64,000 nucleotides of DNA from JANWHQ01 sp963775275 (GTDB lineage Bacteria; Pseudomonadota; Alphaproteobacteria; Caulobacterales; Caulobacteraceae): NCBI GenBank assembly GCA_963775275.1, contig CAVZII010000004.1, forward strand, positions 62,001 to 126,000. The letters run 5' to 3'. The notes under the pieces are model-generated. The model saw only the letters and a list, made by a program, of their open reading frames with translations, had not been told where the DNA came from and did not search any database. Below are positions 32,817 to 41,312 of this stretch, one piece after another. Position 1 is the first letter of the stretch; every line of letters starts with the position of its first letter. A program made the position numbers and the translations under genes.

Positions 32817-32858
32817 GGCGATGTGTCTCCTCTACTCGGGGCGCCTCACGGCGCGCCG

Positions 32859-33875
32859 TCAGATCTGGTCTTCGAACTTCTTGGCCAGGTCTTCGATGTT
32901 CTCGGGCGGCCAGTTGGGCACGTCCATGCCGAGGTGCAGGCCCATGCCGGCCAGCACTTCCTTGATCTCGTTCAGCGACTTGCGGCCGAAGTTCGGGGTG
33001 CGCAGCATCTCCGCCTCGGTCTTCTGGATCAGGTCGCCGATGTAGACGATGTTGTCGTTCTTCAGGCAGTTGGCCGAACGGACCGACAGCTCCAGCTCGT
33101 CCACCTTCTTGAGCAGGGCCGGGTTGAAGGGCAGCTCGGGCTTGGCTTCGCCCTCGACCTTCTTCTTGGGCTCCTCGAAGGTGATGAAGATCTGCAGCTG
33201 GTCCTGCAGGATGCGGGCGGCGTAGGCCACCGCGTCCACGGGCGTTACCGCGCCGTTGGTCTCCACCTCGATCACCAGGCGGTCGTAGTCGAGCGACTGG
33301 CCCTGGCGGGTGGGCTCGACGCGGTAGGCGACGCGCTTGACGGGGCTGTAGAGGGCGTCCACCGCGATCAGGCCGATCGGCGCGTCCTCGGGACGGTTGC
33401 GCTCGGCCGCGACGTAGCCCTTGCCGGTCTGAACAGTGAACTCCATGCGGATGGTCGCGCCGTCGTCCAGGGTGCACAGGACATGGTCCTTGTTCAGGAT
33501 CTCGATGTCCGAGGGCGCCTCGATCTGGCCAGCGGTCACCGGGCCCGGGCCGGAGGCGCGCAGGGTCATGCGCTTGGGCCCTTCGGCGTGCATGCGCAGC
33601 GCCAGGCCCTTGATGTTGAGCACGATGTCGACGACGTCCTCGCGCACGCCTTCCATCGACGAGAACTCGTGCACCACGCCGTCGATCTGGACCGACGTGA
33701 CGGCCGCGCCCTGAAGCGATGACAGGAGCACACGGCGCAGAGCGTTGCCGAGCGTCACGCCGAAGCCGCGTTCCAGCGGCTCGGCCACCAGTCGGGCCCG
33801 GCGCTCGCTGTCTGCGCCGGACTCAATCAGCGGCTTCTCAGGACGGATCAGCTCGTTCCAGTTTCTTTCGATCAC
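32859..33875 (-). CDS. rpoA: RNA polymerase alpha subunit
   Basis: 338 residues from GTG 33875. N-terminal dimerisation domain: VIERNWNELIRPEKP, then EPLERGFGVTLGNALRRVLLSS. C-terminal domain: LSVRSANCLKNDNIVYIGDL and PNFGRKSLNEIKEVL. The frame extends to ATG 33941, but GAGGGA lies 8 bp before GTG 33875, and the family normally begins MIERNW, so GTG is preferred. The extra 22 residues would be unusual. Co-transcribed with rpsK and rplQ. Confidence 0.95.
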   Translation of the reverse strand: MIERNWNELIRPEKPLIESGADSERRARLVAEPLERGFGVTLGNALRRVLLSSLQGAAVTSVQIDGVVHEFSSMEGVREDVVDIVLNIKGLALRMHAEGPKRMTLRASGPGPVTAGQIEAPSDIEILNKDHVLCTLDDGATIRMEFTVQTGKGYVAAERNRPEDAPIGLIAVDALYSPVKRVAYRVEPTRQGQSLDYDRLVIEVETNGAVTPVDAVAYAARILQDQLQIFITFEEPKKKVEGEAKPELPFNPALLKKVDELELSVRSANCLKNDNIVYIGDLIQKTEAEMLRTPNFGRKSLNEIKEVLAGMGLHLGMDVPNWPPENIEDLAKKFEDQI

Positions 33876-33949
33876 GGATTCGGTCCCTCGAACGGGGCTT
33901 GCCGGCGCAGAAAATTCGGCCGGCGATGGGGAATAGGACATGAAAGCTC

Positions 33950-34339
33950 TCAGACGCGCCGGCGCTTGGGCGGCCGGCAGCCGTTATGTGGGATCGGCGT
34001 GACGTCGCGGATAGTGGTGATGGTGAAACCCACCGCCTGAAGCGCCCGCAGCGCCGATTCCCGGCCGGAGCCCGGACCTGCCACACTGACCTCCAGGGTC
34101 TTGACCCCGTGTTCCATGGCCTTCTTGCCGGCATCCTCGGCCGCCATCTGGGCCGCGTAGGGCGTCGATTTGCGCGAGCCCTTGAAGCCCATCATGCCGG
34201 CCGACGACCAGGAGATGGTGTTGCCCTGGGCGTCGGTGATGGTCACCATGGTGTTGTTGAACGAGGCGTTCACGTGCGCGACGCCCGAGGTGATGTTCTT
34301 GCGTTCGCGCCGTTTGACGCGAGTTGGCTCCTTGGCCAT
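33950..34339 (-). CDS. rpsK: 30S ribosomal protein S11
   Basis: 129 residues. RKNITSGVAHVNASFNNTMV, then WSSAGMMGFKGSRKSTPYAA and AVGFTITTIRDVTPIPHNG are canonical; the basic C-terminus GCRPPKRRRV is complete. It sits on the platform of the 30S subunit near the mRNA exit. It starts 18 bp after rpsM. Confidence 0.97.
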   Translation of the reverse strand: MAKEPTRVKRRERKNITSGVAHVNASFNNTMVTITDAQGNTISWSSAGMMGFKGSRKSTPYAAQMAAEDAGKKAMEHGVKTLEVSVAGPGSGRESALRALQAVGFTITTIRDVTPIPHNGCRPPKRRRV

Positions 34340-34357
34340 CTGGGCGGGTCCTCAGAT

Positions 34358-34726
34358 CTACTTCTTCTTGCCGGCGATCGGCTTGGACGGGCCCTTGCGC
34401 GTACGGGCGTTGGTGTGGGTGCGCTGGCCGCGGACCGGCAGGCCCTTGCGGTGGCGCAGGCCCCGGTAGGCGGCCAGGTCCATCAGCCGCTTGATGTTCA
34501 CCGCGGTCTCGCGGCGAAGGTCGCCCTCGACCATGTAGTCCCGGTCGATCGTCTCGCGGATCTGCAGGACCTCGGCATCGGTGAGCTCATTCACACGGCG
34601 CGCATCGTCGATGCCGACCTTGCTCACGATCTGCCGGGCCTTGGCCTTGCCGATTCCATGGATGTACTGCAGCGCGATCACGACGCGCTTGTTGGTGGGA
34701 ATGTTGACGCCTGCGATGCGGGCCAC
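34358..34726 (-). CDS. rpsM: 30S ribosomal protein S13
   Basis: 122 residues from GTG 34726, 10 bp after GGAG; the upstream frame to 34750 is not conserved. ARIAGVNIPTNKRVVIALQY, GIGKAKARQI, RGLRHRKGLPVRGQRTHTNA, basic C-terminus GPSKPIAGKKK. It is the first gene of the alpha operon, behind its own promoter and a long leader hairpin. Confidence 0.97.
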   Translation of the reverse strand: MARIAGVNIPTNKRVVIALQYIHGIGKAKARQIVSKVGIDDARRVNELTDAEVLQIRETIDRDYMVEGDLRRETAVNIKRLMDLAAYRGLRHRKGLPVRGQRTHTNARTRKGPSKPIAGKKK

Positions 34727-34754
34727 GTCTTTGAATCTCCTGACACGCACAAAA

Positions 34755-34810
34755 GCGCGAAAGGCCTAGCCCTCCGACAGCTACGGATGGAGCCAATACG
34801 CCTTTCGCGC
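34755..34810 (-). promoter_or_regulatory. Leader hairpin of the rpsM (alpha) operon
   Basis: GCGCGAAAGGC (34755-34765) pairs perfectly with GCCTTTCGCGC (34800-34810), an 11-bp stem, with a further GGCTCC/GGAGG inner pairing in the 34-base loop. It lies in the 97-base leader, about 30 bases upstream of the rpsM GTG. Position and strength suggest translational feedback or attenuation. No homology to the E. coli alpha-operon pseudoknot could be judged. Confidence 0.6.
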
Positions 34811-34829
34811 CCATTCGCGGAAGGCGCCT

Positions 34830-34857
34830 GTTATAGGTATGAATTGACGCCCGTCAA
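34830..34857 (-). promoter_or_regulatory. Sigma70-like promoter of the rpsM-rpsK-rpoA-rplQ operon
   Basis: Minus strand: TTGACG (34857-34852), 16-bp spacer, TATAAC (34835-34830). It lies in the 176-bp gap between adk and rpsM. The spacer and flanks are AT-richer than the surroundings. Expected start is near 34823. Confidence 0.75.
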
Positions 34858-34902
34858 TGGCGGCCGGCGCAAAACTCCACCCCTCGAGCAAGCTTGACAG
34901 GG

Positions 34903-35478
34903 TCACGCCGTCGCCCGGGCGGCAAGGGCTTGGTCGATCTGGCCGGCGACCTCCTCGATCGTCCGCATCCCGTCGATTTCCACGAGCCTGCCCTGCGCCC
35001 TGTAGAAGGGCAGCAGGGGCGCGGTCTGGGTGTTGTAGGCGGCAAGGCGCACCTTGAAGGCCTCCGGATTGTCGTCTGGACGGCCCTCGTCGTGGAAGCG
35101 CTGCTCTATGCGCCGGATGAGCGCCGCGTCGTCCACCACGAGGCGGATCACCAGGTCGATCCCAGAGCCGCGCCCGGCGAGGAGCGCGTCCAGCGCCTCG
35201 GCCTGGGGCACGGTGCGCGGGAAGCCGTCGAAGATCGCCCCGCCCGCAGCCTCGGCGCGGGGGAGCTGCTCCTCGATCAGGGCGATGACGATCTCGTCCG
35301 AGACGAGCTCGCCGCGGTCCATGATGCCGGCGACGCGCTTGCCGAGCTCGGAGCCCGACTGGCGCGCCGCGCGCAGCATGTCGCCGGTCGAGAGCTGGAC
35401 CATCCCACGGCCCGCGACCAGGCGCTTGGCCTGGGTGCCCTTGCCCGCGGCCGGCGGCCCGAACAGAATCAGGTTCAC
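34903..35478 (-). CDS. adk: Adenylate kinase, short form
   Basis: 191 residues. P-loop GPPAAGKGTQAKRL, GRGMVQLSTGDMLRAA, DGFPRTVPQAEALD, and a short lid (EQRFHDEGRPDDNPEAFK) without the zinc-binding Cys4 segment. Alphaproteobacteria often have this short, zinc-free type. It catalyses ATP + AMP to 2 ADP. It follows secY by 74 bp, as in many spc operons. Confidence 0.96.
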   Translation of the reverse strand: MNLILFGPPAAGKGTQAKRLVAGRGMVQLSTGDMLRAARQSGSELGKRVAGIMDRGELVSDEIVIALIEEQLPRAEAAGGAIFDGFPRTVPQAEALDALLAGRGSGIDLVIRLVVDDAALIRRIEQRFHDEGRPDDNPEAFKVRLAAYNTQTAPLLPFYRAQGRLVEIDGMRTIEEVAGQIDQALAARATA

Positions 35479-35552
35479 TCTGCGGCCCCTCCCCTTGCGC
35501 CGACCAGGCCAGGACTAGAGCTGCGAGCTCTTCCCGCGCCGGTCGACCAGCC

Positions 35553-36908
35553 TCAACGTCCCCTGCCCCGGAGCTTCGACTTCTTGATGAGCCCTTCGTA
35601 CTGGTGGGCCAGAAGGTGCGACTGAATCTGGGCCACCGTGTCCATGGTGACCGAGACCACGATCAGAAGCGAGGTGCCTCCGAAGTAGAAGGTGTTGGAC
35701 GGCATCTTGGACATCAGCGCTTCGGGCAAGAGGCACACGACCGCAATATAGGCCGAGCCGATCACGGTCAGGCGCGTCAGCACATAATCGAGGTACTCGG
35801 CCGTTCGCTTGCCGGGCCGGATGCCCGGCAGGAAGCCGCCGTACTTGCGCAGGTTCTCCGCCGTGTCCTCGGGATTGAACACGACCGAGGTGTAGAAGAA
35901 GCAGAAGAAGACGATCAGGGCGCCATAGAGCGCCATGAACACCGGCTGGCCGTGCTGGAGCTGGCCGATGACGGTCGGCACCCACTGGGCCCAGCTGGGA
36001 AGGTTCGACAGGTTGCCCGCGCCGAACTGCAGCGCCGTGGCCGGCAGCAGCAGGAGGCTGGACGCGAAGATCGGCGGGATCACGCCCGAGGTGTTGATCT
36101 TGAGCGGCAGGAACGAGGAGTTGCCGCCGAACATGCGGTTGCCGACCTGGCGCTTGGGATACTGGACCAGGAGCCGGCGCTGGGCGCGCTCGAAGTAGAC
36201 GATCGCACCCATGATGACCACCGCGCCCACGCCTATGGCGAAGAGCGAGAAGCCGCTCATGCCGCCCTCGCTGGACAGCGAGAGCATCTGCTGGATCGCC
36301 GGGACCAGACGCGCGACGATGCCGGCGAAGATCAGCAGGCTGATGCCGTTGCCGACGCCGCGGCTGGTGATCTGCTCGCCCAGCCACATCAGGAACATGG
36401 TGCCCCCGGTCAGGGTGGCGATGGTCGAGACGATGAAGAAGGGTCCCGGATCCAGCACCAGCCCTTGCTGGGCCTGCAGACCGAAGGCGATCGCCGAGGA
36501 CTGCACCAGCGCCAGGAGCACCGTCAGATAGCGGGTGTACTGGTTCAGCTGCTTGCGACCCGCTTCGCCGCCTTCCTTCCTGAGCTTGTCCCAGGGCGGA
36601 TAGATCGACTGCAGGAGCTGCACGATGATCGAGGCGGAGATGTAGGGCATGACGTTCAGCGAGAAGATCGCCATGCGCGAGACCGCGCCGCCCGAGAACA
36701 TGTTGAACATGCCCAGGATGCCCTGGGAGTGGGTGTCGAACGCCTTTGCGAACTCCACCGAGTCGATGCCGGGGATCGGGATGTAGGCGCCCAGCCGATA
36801 GACGATGAGCGCGCCCATGGTGAACCACAGACGCTTGTGCAGGTCAGTCGCCTTCTGGAAGGCGCTGACGTTCATGTTGGCGGCGAGCTGTTCAGCGGCC
36901 GAGGCCAT
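35553..36908 (-). CDS. secY: Protein translocase subunit SecY
   Basis: 451 residues with ten predicted membrane segments. GAYIPIPGIDSVEFAKAF, MFSGGAVSRMAIFSLNVMPY, GVGNGISLLIFAGIVA and RLTVIGSAYIAVVCLLPE are SecY hallmarks. It forms the SecYEG protein-conducting channel. It follows rplO by 78 bp in the standard spc order. Confidence 0.97.
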   Translation of the reverse strand: MASAAEQLAANMNVSAFQKATDLHKRLWFTMGALIVYRLGAYIPIPGIDSVEFAKAFDTHSQGILGMFNMFSGGAVSRMAIFSLNVMPYISASIIVQLLQSIYPPWDKLRKEGGEAGRKQLNQYTRYLTVLLALVQSSAIAFGLQAQQGLVLDPGPFFIVSTIATLTGGTMFLMWLGEQITSRGVGNGISLLIFAGIVARLVPAIQQMLSLSSEGGMSGFSLFAIGVGAVVIMGAIVYFERAQRRLLVQYPKRQVGNRMFGGNSSFLPLKINTSGVIPPIFASSLLLLPATALQFGAGNLSNLPSWAQWVPTVIGQLQHGQPVFMALYGALIVFFCFFYTSVVFNPEDTAENLRKYGGFLPGIRPGKRTAEYLDYVLTRLTVIGSAYIAVVCLLPEALMSKMPSNTFYFGGTSLLIVVSVTMDTVAQIQSHLLAHQYEGLIKKSKLRGRGR

Positions 36909-36986
36909 ATGCGCCTCTTCGGTAGATCAAGGGCTTTGAGATAGGGGTTTCCGTGCGCCCTGGCGAGGCCAAAGCGCTGGAAGGGC

Positions 36987-37499
36987 TCAGGCCTCCGGCG
37001 CGGACTCCTCCCCCGCGGCCGCCGCGGCCCCGGCGGGCGCGGCCGTGGTGGTCAGCACGCCGCCAGCCGCCTCGATGGCCTTGCGGGCAGAGGCGCTGGC
37101 GGAATGGCAGCGGATGTCGAGCTTGGCCTTCAGCTCGCCCTGGCCGAGCAGGCGCACGCCGTCGCGCGCGCGGCGGATGACGCCCGCCTTGATCAGGGCC
37201 TCGGCGTCCACGGGCTTGCCGGCGTCGAGCTTGCCGGCCTCGATGGCCTGGGCAAGGCGCCACAGGTTCACCTCGACCAGCTTCCTGGCGAAGGGGTTGT
37301 TGAAGCCGCGCTTGGGCGCGCGCATGTGCAGCGGCATCTGGCCGCCTTCGAAGCTGTTCATGCCGTGCCCGGTGCGCGAGGTCTGGCCCTTGACGCCGCG
37401 GCCGGAGGTCTTGCCCTTGCCGGAGCCCGGGCCGCGGCCCACGCGCATGCGCGCCTTGTGCGAGCCCGGACGGGGGGAAAGTTCGTTGAGCTTGGTCAT
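36987..37499 (-). CDS. rplO: 50S ribosomal protein L15
   Basis: 170 residues. MTKLNELSPRPGSHKARMRV, GRGPGSGKGKTSGRGVKGQT and MPLHMRAPKRGFNNPF are canonical. The C-terminus has an Ala/Glu-rich extension (AAAAAGEESAPEA). A 160-bp gap filled with palindromes separates it from rpmD, unusual within this operon. Confidence 0.97.
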   Translation of the reverse strand: MTKLNELSPRPGSHKARMRVGRGPGSGKGKTSGRGVKGQTSRTGHGMNSFEGGQMPLHMRAPKRGFNNPFARKLVEVNLWRLAQAIEAGKLDAGKPVDAEALIKAGVIRRARDGVRLLGQGELKAKLDIRCHSASASARKAIEAAGGVLTTTAAPAGAAAAAGEESAPEA

Positions 37500-37552
37500 C
37501 TGAGCCTCTCCTTGGAGTTCTGCGCCGGGCCAGCGCCCGACTCGGCTTTGTC

Positions 37553-37657
37553 GTGGTCCTCCCCCGCCTGCGGGGGAGGTGGCCCGGAGGGCCGGAGGGG
37601 GCCTGCCCCCTCAGTCGGCTTCGCCGACAGCTCCCCCGCAAGCGGGGGAGCACCAGG
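37553..37657. repeat. Palindromic repeat inserted between rpmD and rplO
   Basis: CCTCCCCCGCCTGCGGGGGAGG, GGCCCGGAGGGCC, GTCGGCTTCGCCGAC and GCTCCCCCGCAAGCGGGGGAGC are successive hairpins in about 105 bp within the ribosomal-protein operon. Related words occur at 19181 and 23771. In mRNA these would be stable intercistronic stems that could tune mRNA decay or partly terminate transcription. Confidence 0.75.
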
Positions 37658-37659
37658 TT

Positions 37660-37848
37660 CTACTTTTCCGCCACCTCGACCAGATGTGCGACCTTGGCGA
37701 TCATGCCGCGGACGGAGGGTGTGTCCTCGAGCACCGCTTTGCGGCCTATGCGGTCGAGGCCCAGGCCCTTGAGGGTGGCGCGCTGGTCCTTGGTGCGGCG
37801 GATCGGGCTGCCGGTCTGGACGACCGTGATCTTGGTCGGATCGGCCAT
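37660..37848 (-). CDS. rpmD: 50S ribosomal protein L30
   Basis: 62 residues. ADPTKITVVQTGSPIRRTKD, then QRATLKGLGLDRIGRKAVLE, DTPSVRGMIAKVAHLVEV. Its start is 2 bp after the rpsE stop. Normal length for bacterial L30. Confidence 0.96.
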   Translation of the reverse strand: MADPTKITVVQTGSPIRRTKDQRATLKGLGLDRIGRKAVLEDTPSVRGMIAKVAHLVEVAEK

Positions 37849-37850
37849 GC

Positions 37851-38442
37851 TCAGCCCTCCGCGGCCGCTTCGGCGCCGGCCTGGTCGGCGCGGCGGCCGA
37901 TGATGTCGCTCACCTTCTTGCCGCGCTTGGCCGCGATCTGGCGGGGCGAGGCCTGACCCTTGAGGGCGTCGAAGGTGGCGCGCACCATGTTGTAGGGGTT
38001 GGACGAGCCGGTCGACTTGCCGACCACGTCCTGCACGCCGAGCGTCTCGAGCACCGCGCGCATGGGGCCGCCGGCGATCACGCCCGTGCCCGGAGGCGCC
38101 GAGCGCAGGATCACCTTGCCCGCGCCGTGCCGCCCCGCGCCGTCGTGGTGCAGGGTGCGCGACTTCGCGCAGCGGCACGCGGATCATCGTCTTCTTGGCT
38201 TCCTCGGTGGCCTTGCGGATGGCCTCGGGCACCTCGCGGGCCTTGCCGTGGCCGAAGCCGACGCGGCCCTTCTGGTCGCCCACAACCATCAGGGCGGCGA
38301 AGGAGAAGCGCCGGCCGCCCTTCACCGTGGCGGCCACGCGGTTGATGTGCACCAGCTTCTCGACGATGTCGCTGTCGCGGTCGTCTTCGTTGCGATCGCG
38401 GCGATCGCGCCGGTCGCCGCGCTGTCCTGGTTCTCGGGCCAT
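37851..38442 (-). CDS. rpsE: 30S ribosomal protein S5 (apparent frameshift)
   Basis: The first part (KLVHINRVAATVKGGRRFSF, GFGHGKAREVPEAIRKATEE, MIRVPLRE) is S5. After RVPLRE the frame should continue RTLHHDGAGRHGAGKVILR, but this is found one frame over (GAGKVILRSAPPGTGVIAGG, MRAVLETLGVQDVV). The break maps to 38160-38163; the span is one base more than a multiple of three, so one extra base is likely. Both halves are fully conserved, and S5 is essential, so I read this as a sequence error. It has an extended charged N-terminus (RDRRDRNEDDRDS). Confidence 0.93.
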
Positions 38443-38452
38443 GCGGTTCCCC

Positions 38453-38803
38453 TTAGAAGTTCAGGCCGGCTTCGCGCGCGGCGTCGGCGAGGGCCTTGAT
38501 GCGGCCGTGATAGATGTAGCCCCCGCGGTCGAAGACCACGTCCTTGACGCCCTTCTCGATCGCGCGCTCGGCGACGAGCTTGCCCACCTTGGCTGCGGCG
38601 TCCTTGTCGGCGCCCTTGCCGTCGGCTTCGAGCGTCGAGGCGGCCGCCACGGTGACGCCCTGGGCGTCGTCGATCACCTGGGCGTAGATGTTCTTGTTCG
38701 AGCGGAAGACCGACAGGCGCGCGCGCCCGGCGGAGACCTTCTTCAGGTGCGTGCGCACGCGCTGGGCGCGGCGGCGCAGGATGTCGCGGGTGGAGAGCGC
38801 CAT
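38453..38803 (-). CDS. rplR: 50S ribosomal protein L18
   Basis: 116 residues. RRAQRVRTHLKKVSAGRARL, SVFRSNKNIYAQVIDDAQG and the C-terminal FDRGGYIYHGRIKALADAAR are canonical L18 features binding 5S rRNA. 10 bp before rpsE. Confidence 0.97.
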   Translation of the reverse strand: MALSTRDILRRRAQRVRTHLKKVSAGRARLSVFRSNKNIYAQVIDDAQGVTVAAASTLEADGKGADKDAAAKVGKLVAERAIEKGVKDVVFDRGGYIYHGRIKALADAAREAGLNF

Positions 38804-38806
38804 GGC

Positions 38807-39340
38807 CTACTTCTTCTTGCCTTCCTTGCGGCGGACCTTCTCGCCGGCGTAGCGCACGCCCTTGCCCTTGTAGGGCTCGGGCGGACGAATGCGGCGGATC
38901 CGGGCGGCCGTCTCGCCGACGAGCTGCTTGTCGATGCCGGAGATCTTGATCTCCACGGGCCGGGGCGTGGCGAAGGTGATCCCGGCGGGCGCAGGGATGT
39001 CCACGTCGTGGGAGAAACCCAGCTGCATGGAGAGCGCCTGGCCCTTCATCTGGGCGCGATAGCCGACGCCGACGAGCTCGAGCGTCTCCTCGTAGCCGTT
39101 GGTCACACCCTCGACCATGTTGTTCACCAGGGTGCGCGAGAGGCCCCACATGGCGTGGGCGCGCAGGCCGTCGTTGCGCGGCGAAAGGCGCAGCTCGTCG
39201 CCCTCCTGCACGACCTCGACCTCGTCGGCCACGGTCCAGGCGAGCTGGCCCTTGGGCCCCTTCACGGTGACCGTCTGGCCCGAGAGCGTGACGTTCACGC
39301 CGGCGGGGATGGCGACGGGCTTCTTGCCGATGCGGGACAT
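38807..39340 (-). CDS. rplF: 50S ribosomal protein L6
   Basis: 177 residues. MSRIGKKPVAIPAGVNVTLS, then KGPKGQLAW, and GVGYRAQMKGQALSMQLGFS; C-terminal PPEPYKGKGVRYAGEKVRRK. Standard length. Starts 1 bp after rpsH ends. Confidence 0.97.
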   Translation of the reverse strand: MSRIGKKPVAIPAGVNVTLSGQTVTVKGPKGQLAWTVADEVEVVQEGDELRLSPRNDGLRAHAMWGLSRTLVNNMVEGVTNGYEETLELVGVGYRAQMKGQALSMQLGFSHDVDIPAPAGITFATPRPVEIKISGIDKQLVGETAARIRRIRPPEPYKGKGVRYAGEKVRRKEGKKK

Positions 39341-39341
39341 G

Positions 39342-39740
39342 TCAGTACACCCGACAGAGCACTTCGCCGCCGACGTTCTGCTGGCGGGCGTTGGAGTCGG
39401 ACATCACGCCCTTGGACGTGGACAGGATGGCGATGCCGAGGCCGTTCTTGATCGGCTTCAGATCGGAGATCGAGGAGTAGACCCGCCGGCCGGGCTTGGA
39501 CACGCGGGCGATCTCGGCGATCACCGGCTCGCCGTCGAAGTACTTGAGCTCGATCTCGAACTCGGGATGCGCGCCGAGGTGCTCCACCAGGGCGTAGCCC
39601 CGGATGTAGCCCTCGTCCTGCAGCACATCCAGCACCCGGCCGCGAAGCTTGGACGCGGGCGTGCTGACCTTGCTGCGCCGCCGTTGGGCGGCGTTCTTGA
39701 TGCGGGCGATCATGTCGCCGATGGGATCGTTCACCGACAT
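39342..39740 (-). CDS. rpsH: 30S ribosomal protein S8
   Basis: 132 residues. NDPIGDMIARIKNAAQRRRS, VEHLGAHPEFEIELKYFDGE, GLGIAILSTSKGVMSD and the C-terminal GGEVLCRVY. In E. coli S8 represses the spc operon by binding mRNA near rplE; whether the same occurs here cannot be read. Confidence 0.97.
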   Translation of the reverse strand: MSVNDPIGDMIARIKNAAQRRRSKVSTPASKLRGRVLDVLQDEGYIRGYALVEHLGAHPEFEIELKYFDGEPVIAEIARVSKPGRRVYSSISDLKPIKNGLGIAILSTSKGVMSDSNARQQNVGGEVLCRVY

Positions 39741-39747
39741 CAGCCCC

Positions 39748-40053
39748 TCACCAGCTCGACTTGACCATGCCGGGGATCTGCCCGGCGGCCGACAGTTCCC
39801 GCAGCGCGATGCGGCTCATCTTGAGCTTGCGGTAGAAGCCGCGTGGACGCCCGGTCAGGACGCAGCGGTTGCGGATGCGCACTTTGGAGGAGTTGCGCGG
39901 CAGCTTGGCCAGCTTCAGGCGCGCTTCGAAGCGCTCCTCCAGCGGCAGGTTCTGGTCGTTGGCGATCGCCTTCAGGGCCTCGCGCTTGGCGGCGTACTGC
40001 TTGACCAGGCGCTTGACCATGTCGTTGCGATTGACCGTGCTCTTCTTTGCCAT
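39748..40053 (-). CDS. rpsN: 30S ribosomal protein S14 (zinc-independent type)
   Basis: 101 residues. The length and the absence of a CxxC-CxxC zinc motif mark the C-minus S14 type. RNRCVLTGRPRGFYRKLKMS and the C-terminal IPGMVKSSW are canonical. Confidence 0.97.
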   Translation of the reverse strand: MAKKSTVNRNDMVKRLVKQYAAKREALKAIANDQNLPLEERFEARLKLAKLPRNSSKVRIRNRCVLTGRPRGFYRKLKMSRIALRELSAAGQIPGMVKSSW

Positions 40054-40073
40054 GGGTCAGTATCCTTCCCCGC

Positions 40074-40634
40074 TCACGACTGGAACGGGAACTGGAACTC
40101 GGCGAGGAGCGCCTTGGCCTCCTCGTCGGTCCGGGCGGTGGTGCAGACGATGATGTCCATGCCCCAGATCTGGTCGATCTGGTCGTAGTTGATCTCGGGG
40201 AACACGATGTGCTCCTTGAGGCCGAGGGCGTAGTTGCCCCTGCCGTCGAAGCTGGTCGGCTTGAGACCCCTGAAGTCCTTCACCCGCGGCAGGGCGACGG
40301 TGATCAGGCGGTCGAGGAACTCGTACATCCGGTCCTTGCGCAGCGTCACCTTGGCGCCGATGACCATGTTCTCGCGGATCTTGAACTGGGCGATGGACTT
40401 GCGCGCGCGCGTCGGCGCCGGCTTCTGGCCGGTGATGGCCGCAAGGTCCGTCATCGCCGCGGTCGCCTTCTTGGAATTGGCCACGGCCTCGCCGATCCCC
40501 ATGTTCACGACGATCTTGTCGAGCTTGGGGATCTGCATCTCGTTGGTGTAGCCGAACTTGTCCTTCATCGCCGCGCGGATGCGCTGGCGATATTCGGACT
40601 TCATGCGCGGCTCATAGGTCTTGGCGTCAGCCAT
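40074..40634 (-). CDS. rplE: 50S ribosomal protein L5
   Basis: 186 residues. PKLDKIVVNMGIGEAVANSK, KPAPTRARKSIAQFKIRENM, GRGNYALGLKEHIVFPEI. It binds 5S rRNA. The first residues overlap the 3' end of rplX by 8 bp. Confidence 0.97.
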   Translation of the reverse strand: MADAKTYEPRMKSEYRQRIRAAMKDKFGYTNEMQIPKLDKIVVNMGIGEAVANSKKATAAMTDLAAITGQKPAPTRARKSIAQFKIRENMVIGAKVTLRKDRMYEFLDRLITVALPRVKDFRGLKPTSFDGRGNYALGLKEHIVFPEINYDQIDQIWGMDIIVCTTARTDEEAKALLAEFQFPFQS

Positions 40635-40944
40635 CGATCACCTCGCCGGACTTCTTGGCGTAGCGGACCTTGCGCTCGCCCTCCATGCGGAAGCCCACGC
40701 GAGTGGGTTCGCCGGTCTTGGGGTCGACGTAGGCCACGTTCGAAATGTGCAGCGGGGCTTCCTTGGTCTTGATGCCCCCTTGCGGATCGGTCTGGCTCGG
40801 CCGGGTGTGGCGCTTGATCAGGTTCAGGCCCTGGACGAGCACGCGGCTCTCCTTGGGCCATACCCGGACCACTTCGCCCTGGCGGCCCTTGTCGCGGCCG
40901 GCCAGGACGACCACGCGGTCGCCCTTCTTGATCTTGGCCGCCAT
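40627..40944 (-). CDS. rplX: 50S ribosomal protein L24
   Basis: 105 residues. The KOW motif is GDRVVVLAGRDKGRQGEVVR; GLNLIKRHTRPSQTDPQGGI and KEAPLHISNVAYVDPKTG follow. Its ATG shares a base with the rplN stop (TGATG). Confidence 0.97.
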   Translation of the reverse strand: MAAKIKKGDRVVVLAGRDKGRQGEVVRVWPKESRVLVQGLNLIKRHTRPSQTDPQGGIKTKEAPLHISNVAYVDPKTGEPTRVGFRMEGERKVRYAKKSGEVIDG

Positions 40945-41312
40945 CACAACACCTCCGGCGCCAGGGAAATGATCTTCATGTGGTTCTTGGCCCGCAGCTC
41001 GCGCGGCACCGGCCCGAAGATGCGCGTGCCGATCGGCTCGGCCTGCTTGTTGACGAGCACGGCGGCGTTGCGGTCGAAGCGGATCGTCGAGCCGTCCTTG
41101 CGCTGGATCGGCTGGGAGGTGCGAACGACGATGGCGTTCATCACGTCGCCCTTCTTCACCCGCCCGCGCGGAATGGCTTCCTTGACCGAGACCACGATGG
41201 TGTCGCCCACGTGGGCGTAGCGGCGTCCGGCGCCGCCCAGCACCTTGATGCACATCACGCGGCGGGCGCCGGAGTTGTCGGCGACCTCGAGGTTGGACTG
41301 CATCTGGATCAT
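40944..41312 (-). CDS. rplN: 50S ribosomal protein L14
   Basis: 122 residues. MIQMQSNLEVADNSGARRVM, GDTIVVSVKEAIPRGRVKKG and the C-terminal MKIISLAPEVL. The start overlaps the rpsQ stop by 4 bp (ATGA). Confidence 0.97.
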   Translation of the reverse strand: MIQMQSNLEVADNSGARRVMCIKVLGGAGRRYAHVGDTIVVSVKEAIPRGRVKKGDVMNAIVVRTSQPIQRKDGSTIRFDRNAAVLVNKQAEPIGTRIFGPVPRELRAKNHMKIISLAPEVL

